Positions 1 to 6,616 of a DNA stretch of 12,311 bases are shown piece after piece. The notes beneath the pieces were generated by a model. It did no database searches, was not told the origin of the DNA, and saw nothing but the letters and a program-made list of their open reading frames with translations. Origin of the DNA: Lachnospiraceae bacterium (lineage in GTDB: Bacteria > Bacillota > Clostridia > Lachnospirales > Lachnospiraceae); assembly GCA_024691065.1 (NCBI GenBank), contig JAILOA010000467.1, forward strand, positions 1-12,311. Reading direction: 5' to 3'. Positions within the stretch are counted from its first letter, which is position 1; each line of letters starts with the position of its first letter. The position numbers and the translations under genes were made by a program.

Positions 1-238
1 ATATTATTGTTATTAAAATAGAATTCTTATTTACAAATTCCGCTACTATATCTGTACTGTTATTCCCTGCAGCTGTTAATTTACCTATTCTATTCATAAT
101 ATCATTGCTTTTAACTACCATAAAACCGATAGAAACAACAATCTGAATCAGCAATACATACAAAAAAACAAGTATTCCTTTTATTGTATATCTAATCTTA
201 ACACCTTTACTTATAACATCGGTATTATAATCACTCAT
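1..238 (-). CDS. Partial membrane protein gene, possibly a CPBP/CAAX-type intramembrane protease (N-terminus only)
   Basis: An open frame starts at the ATG at 238 and runs off the left edge after about 79 codons, so only the N-terminus is visible. It begins MSDYNTDVISKGVKIRYTIK, followed by a hydrophobic segment (about residues 21-43), a polar loop with Asn, Lys and Asp, and the beginning of a second hydrophobic stretch at the edge. An AGGTG ribosome binding site lies about 10 nt upstream of the ATG, which supports the start. It lies downstream of ftsZ and its terminator on the same strand, so it is probably a separate transcription unit. The pattern of a short polar N-terminus, a helix, a polar loop and another helix resembles the start of CPBP/CAAX-like proteases common in Clostridia, but no catalytic motif is in view. 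That name is a guess; 'multi-pass membrane protein' is the safe call. Confidence 0.6.
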   Translation of the reverse strand, partial: MSDYNTDVISKGVKIRYTIKGILVFLYVLLIQIVVSIGFMVVKSNDIMNRIGKLTAAGNNSTDIVAEFVNKNSILITII

Positions 239-267
239 AAATCATTATCACCTGCCCAATTAATCAG

Positions 268-303
268 AAAGAGCTATTATTACTTTCATAACAATAGCTC
301 TTT
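268..303 (-). terminator. Intrinsic terminator after ftsZ
   Basis: The arms at 268-282 and 289-303 form a 15-bp stem with a 6-nt loop. Read as minus-strand RNA it contains one G-U wobble (AAAGAGCUAUUGUUA with UAAUAAUAGCUCUUU). A modest U-rich run follows (UUUCUGAUUAAUU). It sits 38 bp past the ftsZ stop and before the next gene's start. On the plus strand the stem has an A-C mismatch but a better T run (TTTTGTATTTTATTT), so it may also stop antisense transcription. Confidence 0.7.
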
Positions 304-340
304 TGTATTTTATTTAATAAAATTATAACTTTGCATTTTA

Positions 341-1630
341 TTATTGCTTTTTATTATTATTTAAAAAGCTTGGAATATTATATTGTCTTCTTACAGTATT
401 CTCAGGTCTTGGAGCCGGGCGTCTGTCCATCGGTCTGCTTTGTTCCACGTTATTTACAGGAACATCTGTCACTTCGGTTCTTGTTGGATCAGGACTAAGC
501 TGAACATTCTGACGTCTTACACTTCCGGCAGGATTAGATCTCAATGTACTTCCCTGATAAGGTACATTTGTTCTCTGTGGCTGTGGTTGTCTCTCTTCTG
601 CAGGAGTAGCCTCAGGTTCAGCCTCTTCCTTCTTTGCTGTACTTGTAAGCTCTTTCTTATTATTCTCAGGCATTCCTGTTGCAATAACAGTAATTCTGAC
701 CTTATCCTTCATATCATCTCTTGAACATACACCGAGGAATGTATCAAGATCATCTATATCACCGACAACCTCATTGAGAGCCATAACTGCTTCCTGAGCT
801 TCCCAAACAGAAACATCACCGGTAATATTGATAATAACTTCGCTTGCACCACTGATGGTTGTCTCAAGAAGTGGATTATTAATAGCACTTTCCATAGCAG
901 CCATACAACAATTCTCACCTTCGGCCTCACCGATACCGAGATGAGCAATACCCTTGTCTGTCATAACAGATACAACATCAGCGAAGTCAAGGTTCATAGT
1001 AGCATCCTGCTGGATGATATCCGTGATACCCATAACACCGAATCTGAGAATCTCATCAGCCTTATGATAAGCTTCCTCAAAACCGGTCTTACGACCCATA
1101 TCAGAAATCTCAAAAATTCTATCATTAGGAATTACAATCAATGTATCTACAGCTTCACGAAGCTTTGCAATACCTTCTCTTGCATTCTTCTTTCTACGGC
1201 CGCCTTCAAATGTAAACGGTTCTGTAACTACGCCGACTGTAAGAATTCCTCTGTCCTTTGCTATCTTGGCAATTACAGGAGCAGCTCCGGTTCCTGTACC
1301 GCCACCCATACCACAGGTAACGAAAACCATCTGCACTCCGTCAAATAACTTATCAATATCTTCTCTATTTTCCTCAGCTGCCTGTTGGCCCTTTTCAGGT
1401 CTTGCTCCGGCACCGCGACCCTGGGTTACCTTCTCACCGATAACCATACAAGGAATACCTTCCTCTTCACAACGATCAAGTACCTGCTTATCGGTATTGA
1501 TACAAATGAAACGAACGCTCTTAATTCCGTCCTTAAACATTCTCTCAACAGCGTTATTACCGCCGCCACCGACACCAACAACTAAAATCTCAACCAGCTC
1601 TTTCTCTACTTCCTGCTTTACCTCTAACAA
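341..1630 (-). CDS. ftsZ: Cell division protein FtsZ
   Basis: Tubulin-like GTPase that polymerises under the membrane at midcell and organises the division machine. With the start chosen here it has 429 residues. Visible are the N-terminal nucleotide-binding loop GVGGGGNNAV (19-28; the family usually has GGAGNN), the tubulin signature GGGTGTG (109-115) followed by AAP, IPNDR (167-171), and the T7 loop NLDFADV (213-219) with the catalytic aspartates. A Pro/Gln/Glu/Arg-rich linker covers about 321-412. The C-terminal peptide YNIPSFLNNNKKQ matches the conserved tail that binds FtsA, SepF or ZapA-type partners. The start is TTG at 1630: AAGGAGGG lies 7-8 nt upstream, and the protein then begins MLEVKQ, like other clostridial FtsZ (MLEI...). 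The in-frame ATGs at 1663 and 1660 lie upstream of that site. The stretch around GENCCMAAMESAINNP looks somewhat divergent. It is last in the cluster, 250 bp after divIB, with its own likely promoter. Confidence 0.97.
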   Translation of the reverse strand: MLEVKQEVEKELVEILVVGVGGGGNNAVERMFKDGIKSVRFICINTDKQVLDRCEEEGIPCMVIGEKVTQGRGAGARPEKGQQAAEENREDIDKLFDGVQMVFVTCGMGGGTGTGAAPVIAKIAKDRGILTVGVVTEPFTFEGGRRKKNAREGIAKLREAVDTLIVIPNDRIFEISDMGRKTGFEEAYHKADEILRFGVMGITDIIQQDATMNLDFADVVSVMTDKGIAHLGIGEAEGENCCMAAMESAINNPLLETTISGASEVIINITGDVSVWEAQEAVMALNEVVGDIDDLDTFLGVCSRDDMKDKVRITVIATGMPENNKKELTSTAKKEEAEPEATPAEERQPQPQRTNVPYQGSTLRSNPAGSVRRQNVQLSPDPTRTEVTDVPVNNVEQSRPMDRRPAPRPENTVRRQYNIPSFLNNNKKQ

Positions 1631-1637
1631 CCTCTTT

Positions 1638-1645
1638 CCCTCCTT
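1638..1645 (-). promoter_or_regulatory. Strong ribosome binding site of ftsZ that sets a TTG start
   Basis: Minus-strand AAGGAGGG ends 7 nt before TTG at 1630. The two ATG codons in the same frame (1663 and 1660) are upstream of this site, have no ribosome binding site of their own and would add 11 atypical residues. TTG initiation is therefore preferred. Confidence 0.85.
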
Positions 1646-1729
1646 AATAATGGATATCATCATATAACTGTCAAAGATATAAAATTATATTGGATACAAA
1701 TTCCCAAAATACATAACTCAACAATATAT

Positions 1730-1758
1730 ATAATATACATAAATAGCATATAAATCAA
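1730..1758 (-). promoter_or_regulatory. Candidate sigma-A promoter of ftsZ
   Basis: On the minus strand a -35 TTGATT (1753-1758) and a -10 TATTAT (1730-1735) are separated by exactly 17 bp, in the very AT-rich gap between divIB and ftsZ. Transcription would start near 1723, giving a leader of about 90 nt. A second, weaker pair lies upstream (TTGACG at 1789-1794 with TTTAAA at 1766-1771, 17-bp spacer). No convincing terminator follows divIB; the only hairpin (1837-1857, 7 bp) lacks an adjacent U run. ftsZ probably receives both read-through and its own transcription. Confidence 0.5.
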
Positions 1759-1880
1759 CTATTTTTTTAAATTTTTATTACAAAATTACGTCAAATTCCG
1801 CTTTTTTTTAATAAAACAAAAAATATCCACTCCATCCTTAAATCCATATAATTTAAGTTTTACATATATTATTTCCTTCA

Positions 1881-2588
1881 TCAGTCATCCGGCTGCAATA
1901 TTATTTTATCGCCCGAAACAAAGTCCTTCATATCTATGGTACCTTTAAGCTTTTTCTTATTGATTTTATCCAGTACATAAGATAATGCAGCCATTTCATC
2001 ATCGTAATGATCTTTATTTCCGAAAATAACCTTTACATTTTCGGTTTGCATAATAATTTCATTTTGCTTTGTTTTCAATTGTTTTACATCAATTTCATAA
2101 TACCTGATAAGTGTTGTCAGATTTATAAGCCTTTTTAAAATAGACTTATCGCTGACATCCGGCTCCTCTCCCACAGTAAAGGAATTAACATCAACGCCCG
2201 TAATGACCGTTACATTTTCCTTTGTATTAGGTAAACATTCAATAACTATGCCGTTGTTATCCATATATGCATATTGATTCATGGAATATATACATGCACT
2301 GACGTCTTTTTCATATATTATAAATGTAATCGAATGGATATTGTTAAACTTAAGCTTTACCTTTGAAGCAAAAGGCATCTCTTCGGTACCTTTTATCTTA
2401 TTTTTCAGAAATAAGTACAATGTATTGTAAGAAAATTTATCCTTCATCTGAGCCTGAATCACTTCATTGTCGGTATACATAGAACTGCCTTCAACCTTGA
2501 TTCGATTTATTTTAATATTAAAAAAACATACAGCCCCAATCCCTAATATACAACCTATTATAACTAATACAACTAATAGCTTTTTCAT
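1881..2588 (-). CDS. divIB: Cell division protein DivIB/FtsQ
   Basis: Bitopic division protein that, with FtsL and DivIC/FtsB, forms the complex activating septal FtsW and the class B penicillin-binding protein. It has 235 residues: a short cytoplasmic MKK, a membrane helix (about 4-24), a POTRA-like region (about 26-95) beginning NRIKVEGSSMYTDNEV, and an extracellular beta domain with YAYMDNNGIVIE (106-117). The last of these is the typical 'YxDxxGxvi' motif of FtsQ/DivIB. Sequence identity in this family is low, so the call rests on architecture, that motif and position between ftsW and ftsZ. The ATG at 2588 is chosen because AGGAG (2595-2599) lies 6 nt upstream. An in-frame TTG at 2594 directly abuts the AGGAG and is too close to serve. 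The start lies 12 nt beyond the ftsW stop, so the two are probably translated from one message. Confidence 0.9.
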   Translation of the reverse strand: MKKLLVVLVIIGCILGIGAVCFFNIKINRIKVEGSSMYTDNEVIQAQMKDKFSYNTLYLFLKNKIKGTEEMPFASKVKLKFNNIHSITFIIYEKDVSACIYSMNQYAYMDNNGIVIECLPNTKENVTVITGVDVNSFTVGEEPDVSDKSILKRLINLTTLIRYYEIDVKQLKTKQNEIIMQTENVKVIFGNKDHYDDEMAALSYVLDKINKKKLKGTIDMKDFVSGDKIILQPDD

Positions 2589-2600
2589 ATTCAACTCCTA

Positions 2601-3986
2601 TTATGATTCATGCCTCAAAGATTTCGATATAAGCAAAACAACAGCGATTTCTATTAATTGAAACGAGGTTGCTGTTCCGCCGGAGCTTATGAACGGAAGC
2701 GAAATTCCTGTATTCGGCATGGTATTAGTTACCACGGCAATATTAAATACTACCTGCAAGCCCATATGTATCATTACACCGTAACAGAAAAACGTTTCAA
2801 ATATACTCCTCGCATAACTTCCTATTACCTTAATTCTCCATATCAGGAACATAAACATCAATACTATAACCGCTCCGCCGACAAGTCCGAGTTCTTCGCA
2901 AATTACGGCAAAAATCATATCATTGGACTTCATAGGCAGTGTTTTCTTCTGAACTCCCTTTCCTATACCTGTTCCCGTAAGGCCTCCGTTCGCTATGCAA
3001 TATAATCCCTTAAGTGGCTGGGAATTGGCAGCTTCATAACTGTCTAAATCATAATTTTCTATCTCAAACCATTTTTCAAATCTTCCGCCACGATAACTGT
3101 TGGAAAAGTTTAATGCAAGGACTATGGCTCCGATTCCAAGAATTATCATAATTATATAAAACGCTCTTGTTTTACTTGCAATAGCACACATTAATACACC
3201 GATACCAAACACAATTACGGCGGAACTCATATTTTCGATACCTACTAAAACAGTCGGTATTCCTATATAGACTAAAATCCAAAACAGTCCGTTCCAAGTC
3301 TTAAAAAATCTCCTGGCATTCTTTTTAACATTCCTGCCATACATACATAAGCTTTCCACAAAGCCATATTCACCCACATTAGCAAAAATAATATGGAAGC
3401 TGAAAACAGAAAGAATTGTTTTACCTAATCCCACGAAAAACTTCTTAGTATCAACATTTACATCCTGAGGTCTTTCATAGATAATAGAAGCTATGAAAAA
3501 TATAATTGCAATCTTTGTAATTTCAACAGGCTGAAATTCGCCCAATCCCGGAACATATAACCATCTCTTTGCTCCGTTATGCTCTACACCGATAACAAAT
3601 ACAGATGCCTGAAGAGCTAAAGCAACAACATATACAAATCCCGGAAAACAAAAGATATCTTCTGCTATTAACCTCATTCTTCCCTTTAAATTATCATAAG
3701 TATTTCTTTTCTTTAAAAGGTCAAAAGGCATCTTGATTCCCGATAAAACAAGAATAGCAAAAAAGCCCAGGCCAAAGCCCTTAAGCTGGGATTTGACACT
3801 CGCTTCACCACCTATACTGTATAACATTATTAAACCAAAGATTGATATACCGGTTATAATAGCCAACAAAAGAAAATCATATCTGGAGCGAAAAGGTAGC
3901 TCTGCCTGAGAGTCCGAAACCCTTCTGCTATCTTTCTTTCTGTCAGATGCTTTTCTGTTTTGCGCCAATGCATTGCTTTCTGCCAT
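2601..3986 (-). CDS. ftsW: Lipid II polymerase FtsW (SEDS family)
   Basis: Multi-pass SEDS-family glycosyltransferase that polymerises lipid II at the septum with its partner penicillin-binding protein. It has 461 residues, longer than the usual 370-420. A basic N-terminal tail (1-34) precedes the first helix. Recognisable motifs are GAKRWL (138-143), QPVEITK (152-158; usual QPSE.AK), ENMSSA (251-256, where many FtsW/RodA have PDLGTA), GLTGTGIGKG (335-344), SNDMIFAVICEELGLVG (354-370), and NTGISLPFISSGGTA (425-439). Asp356 corresponds to the family's catalytic aspartate. Extra residues appear after the second helix (about 87-111) and between QPVEITK and ENMSSA (about 182-231). ATG at 3986 has AAAGGA 8 nt upstream. 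It follows murD by 24 bp. The dcw position favours FtsW over RodA. Confidence 0.95.
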   Translation of the reverse strand: MAESNALAQNRKASDRKKDSRRVSDSQAELPFRSRYDFLLLAIITGISIFGLIMLYSIGGEASVKSQLKGFGLGFFAILVLSGIKMPFDLLKKRNTYDNLKGRMRLIAEDIFCFPGFVYVVALALQASVFVIGVEHNGAKRWLYVPGLGEFQPVEITKIAIIFFIASIIYERPQDVNVDTKKFFVGLGKTILSVFSFHIIFANVGEYGFVESLCMYGRNVKKNARRFFKTWNGLFWILVYIGIPTVLVGIENMSSAVIVFGIGVLMCAIASKTRAFYIIMIILGIGAIVLALNFSNSYRGGRFEKWFEIENYDLDSYEAANSQPLKGLYCIANGGLTGTGIGKGVQKKTLPMKSNDMIFAVICEELGLVGGAVIVLMFMFLIWRIKVIGSYARSIFETFFCYGVMIHMGLQVVFNIAVVTNTMPNTGISLPFISSGGTATSFQLIEIAVVLLISKSLRHES

Positions 3987-4010
3987 ACCTTTTTCCTTTC
4001 AATAATCTTT

Positions 4011-5372
4011 CTAAAGAGCATTTACATAATCCTTAAAGAGTTTTCCTCTTTCTTCGTAGCTTTTAAACATATCCCAACTTGCGCAGGCAGGCGAAAGAAG
4101 TACAGCCCATCCGCTCTCTGCAAGTTCCTTTGATTTAGCTACCGCTTCCTCTAACGAATCTACCTTGTATACATTTTTAAAATCATATTTAAATGCAGTT
4201 TCCTTGATTTTGTCAGCTGTTTCTCCGATGAGCACCAAAGCCTTAACTTTGTCTTTAAAACTCATAATCCATTCATCATATTCCGACTTTTTATCATATC
4301 CGCCACCGATTAAAACAACCGGGGTAATCATTGCCTCAACAGCTTTAATGGCCGCATCCGGGTTAGTTCCCTTTGAGTCATTGTAATACTTTACACCGTA
4401 AGCTTCTCTTACAAATTCTATTCTATGCTCTACTGCATTAAATTCCTTTATTGCATGTCTTATCTTATCGATAGGAACTCCCGCATGCATTGCGATAGCT
4501 ACGGCTGCCATTACATTTTCATAATTATGCATTCCGAGAAGCTTCATATCGTGGATGGTACATACATTTATTTCTTCACCGTTCTCACGATAAATAATAT
4601 CCTCTCCTCTTAAGAATACACCTTCCTCCAATTCGGTAGCTGAACTGAAATAAAAAATCTTTGCCTTCACTTCCGATGCCTTTTCTCTGATTAATTTATC
4701 CTCATAATTTAATACACATATATCATTTTCATCCTGATTGGCAGTAATATCAAACTTTGCGGCAATATAATTTTCCATTGTATGATGTCTGTTTAAATGA
4801 TCCGGAGTAATATTTAATATTGCACTTACCTTCGGTTTAAAATCCTCGATTGTCTCTAACTGAAAACTTGAAACCTCAGCAACAGTTATACTTTCATCTA
4901 TCATCTCATGAGAATATTCCGTATACGGAAGTCCGATATTTCCGACTACAAATGTACTCTCATATTGTTCTTTCATTATTTCTCCGACAAGAGATGTAGT
5001 TGTTGTTTTACCGTTTGTTCCGGTTATTGCAACAAGTTCACCCTTAGCTGTTTTATATCCAAGCTCAAGCTCTCCCCAGATTTTTATTCCGTTTCTCCTG
5101 AGAGTATCTACCATAGGTATATCGGTAGGTACTCCCGGACTTAATATAGCTATATCAATATCCGATAAATCAGCCGGAAGCTCTCCGACAACTATATCCC
5201 CTGCAAAGCTTTCCGGAAGTTTTTTTCTTATCTCATTAACAAGAGCCTTTTCATTTCCGTCAAATAAAATTATTTTTTTCGCATTTTCTTTCATCAAAAG
5301 CTTAACTGCGGCTATTCCGCTGATTCCCGTTCCGACTATTATAAATCCATTACTTTCAAATTCCGGTTTCAC
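4011..5372 (-). CDS. murD: UDP-N-acetylmuramoyl-L-alanine--D-glutamate ligase MurD
   Basis: Cytoplasmic Mur ligase that adds D-glutamate to UDP-MurNAc-L-Ala using ATP, in peptidoglycan precursor synthesis. Its 453 residues match the family length. In order: an N-terminal dinucleotide-like fold with GTGISG (14-19) and LSPGVP (77-82), the ATP-binding loop TGTNGKTT (117-124), GNIG (144-147), EVSSFQLE (166-173), NITPDHLNRH (187-196), a lysine in the usual place of the carbamylated lysine (about K206), the HRIE motif (316-319), NDSKGTNPDA (331-340) and the C-terminal LLSPACASWDMF (425-436). Translation starts at GTG (5372), with TAGGAGG 8 nt upstream. A 147-bp gap separates it from mraY and may carry a promoter. 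ftsW follows after 24 bp. No defects are seen. Confidence 0.97.
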   Translation of the reverse strand: MKPEFESNGFIIVGTGISGIAAVKLLMKENAKKIILFDGNEKALVNEIRKKLPESFAGDIVVGELPADLSDIDIAILSPGVPTDIPMVDTLRRNGIKIWGELELGYKTAKGELVAITGTNGKTTTTSLVGEIMKEQYESTFVVGNIGLPYTEYSHEMIDESITVAEVSSFQLETIEDFKPKVSAILNITPDHLNRHHTMENYIAAKFDITANQDENDICVLNYEDKLIREKASEVKAKIFYFSSATELEEGVFLRGEDIIYRENGEEINVCTIHDMKLLGMHNYENVMAAVAIAMHAGVPIDKIRHAIKEFNAVEHRIEFVREAYGVKYYNDSKGTNPDAAIKAVEAMITPVVLIGGGYDKKSEYDEWIMSFKDKVKALVLIGETADKIKETAFKYDFKNVYKVDSLEEAVAKSKELAESGWAVLLSPACASWDMFKSYEERGKLFKDYVNAL

Positions 5373-5414
5373 TTCTATTTCCTCCTAAATTTTCGATTTG
5401 TTTCAGATTACTTT

Positions 5415-5442
5415 ATCATATATGCTTTCCGGCCTTTCCCAA
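5415..5442 (-). promoter_or_regulatory. Weak candidate promoter before murD
   Basis: In the 147-bp gap between mraY and murD the minus strand carries TTGGGA (5437-5442) and TATGAT (5415-5420) with a 16-bp spacer. The -10 is good (5 of 6) and the -35 is poor. The same gap has short inverted repeats (CCGG around 5430 and 5458, GGTTG/CAACC) but no U run, so no terminator for mraY is visible. Confidence 0.3.
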
Positions 5443-5519
5443 TCCGCAAAAATTTACCGGTTGCCTTCAGTAATCATATCAAGCTGATTCTACCAACCTG
5501 AAAAACCACTCAATTACAT

Positions 5520-6602
5520 TTATTTTATATAATATATAACAAAAGCTAAAATCGATCCTATAAGTGATACTATAGTAAATACGGTAACAACTTTAGTTTC
5601 CTTCCATCCACCCTTTTCATAATGATGATGAATAGGTGCCATCCTGAAGATACGCTTTCCATGTGATATTTTAAAATATCCAACCTGCAAAATAACGGAA
5701 ACACTTTCCATAAGATATATAAAACCAAACAATATAATAAATATTTCCACATGTAAAATGCATGCACAGGCTGCAACAAAACCGCCAATTGCAAGCGATC
5801 CGGTATCTCCCATAAATACCTTTGCAGGATAGTGATTATAAATCAAAAATCCAATCAATGCTCCAAGCATAGCTACCGCTGCAACGCTTACAGGTGAAGC
5901 ATAACCTGCCGAACTAAAGAAATAAGCTTTTTTAAGCATTCCCATTAAGCACAGACAAACAGCCACAGGAAGAGATACAAAGGATAATAAACCATCCAGT
6001 CCATCTGTAAGATTGGTACCGTTATCCGTTCCGAGAAGCACTATCAATAAAAATATAACGAATATAACCATAGGTACCAAAATCATATTTTCCATAAATG
6101 GAATCTTAATATAATTTGCGGCATAGTTCACATCTATACTCTTGCCCCAGATAATTAATAATGCAATAAATGCACCGGTTACAATAAGTTGGGCCGTAAG
6201 CTTTCCAAGTACGCTTAAGCCCTCATTATTCTTTTTCTTAATCTTAAGAAAATCATCTAAAAATCCTACAATTCCATATCCTACAGTCAATAACAATATA
6301 ATTATTATTCCCTTTATGAAACTGTCTTTGTAAGAATACCCTGTTTCGGGAATCATCACATTATCACCGGTCTGAACCATTATTACAGCAACTATACAGG
6401 AAATCAAAAATCCCAATATAATACATACACCACCCATAGTCGGTGTTCCTGCTTTTTTCTTGTGGGATTCCGGTCCCTCTTCCCTGATATATTGTCCGAA
6501 TTTGAGTTTATGAAGAACCGGTATAGTAAATTTCTCACTTATCGCAGTTACCAAAAATGATATTATAAAAACAATAAAAAGCATCAAATAATCTGAATTC
6601 AT
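5520..6602 (-). CDS. mraY: Phospho-N-acetylmuramoyl-pentapeptide transferase MraY
   Basis: Integral membrane enzyme that transfers phospho-MurNAc-pentapeptide from UDP to undecaprenyl phosphate, forming lipid I. It has 360 residues with about ten hydrophobic helices. Diagnostic motifs: KFGQYIREEGPESHKKK and AGTPTMGG (34-58), the Mg-binding FLDDF (114-118), NGTNLTDGLDGL (194-205), FMGDTGSLAIGG (263-274) and the MAPIHHHYEKGGW loop (321-333) with its histidine triplet. The start at ATG 6602 is preferred because AGAGGA (6612-6617) lies 9 nt upstream and the helix begins soon after. An earlier in-frame ATG at 6620 overlaps the ftsI stop as ATGA and could allow coupled re-initiation, but no ribosome binding site precedes it. 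The chosen site lies over the end of ftsI, so ftsI and mraY are clearly co-transcribed. Confidence 0.97.
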   Translation of the reverse strand: MNSDYLMLFIVFIISFLVTAISEKFTIPVLHKLKFGQYIREEGPESHKKKAGTPTMGGVCIILGFLISCIVAVIMVQTGDNVMIPETGYSYKDSFIKGIIIILLLTVGYGIVGFLDDFLKIKKKNNEGLSVLGKLTAQLIVTGAFIALLIIWGKSIDVNYAANYIKIPFMENMILVPMVIFVIFLLIVLLGTDNGTNLTDGLDGLLSFVSLPVAVCLCLMGMLKKAYFFSSAGYASPVSVAAVAMLGALIGFLIYNHYPAKVFMGDTGSLAIGGFVAACACILHVEIFIILFGFIYLMESVSVILQVGYFKISHGKRIFRMAPIHHHYEKGGWKETKVVTVFTIVSLIGSILAFVIYYIK

Positions 6603-6616
6603 TATATTTTTTCCTC

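Noticed and set aside
1266..1667. Plus-strand open frame of 133 codons opposite ftsZ
   Set aside because: It is antisense to a highly conserved part of FtsZ; composition and start context do not suggest a gene. The same holds for other plus-strand frames opposite murD, mraY, ftsI and rsmH.
1640..1671. TTGACA close to the ftsZ start as a -35 box
   Set aside because: A matching -10 would fall directly on the ribosome binding site and leave no leader; the pair at 1730-1758 is more sensible.
1837..1857. CTTAAAT/ATTTAAG hairpin after divIB as a terminator
   Set aside because: The stem is 7 bp, all but one pair A-T, and the T run begins about 13 nt later, too far for an intrinsic terminator.
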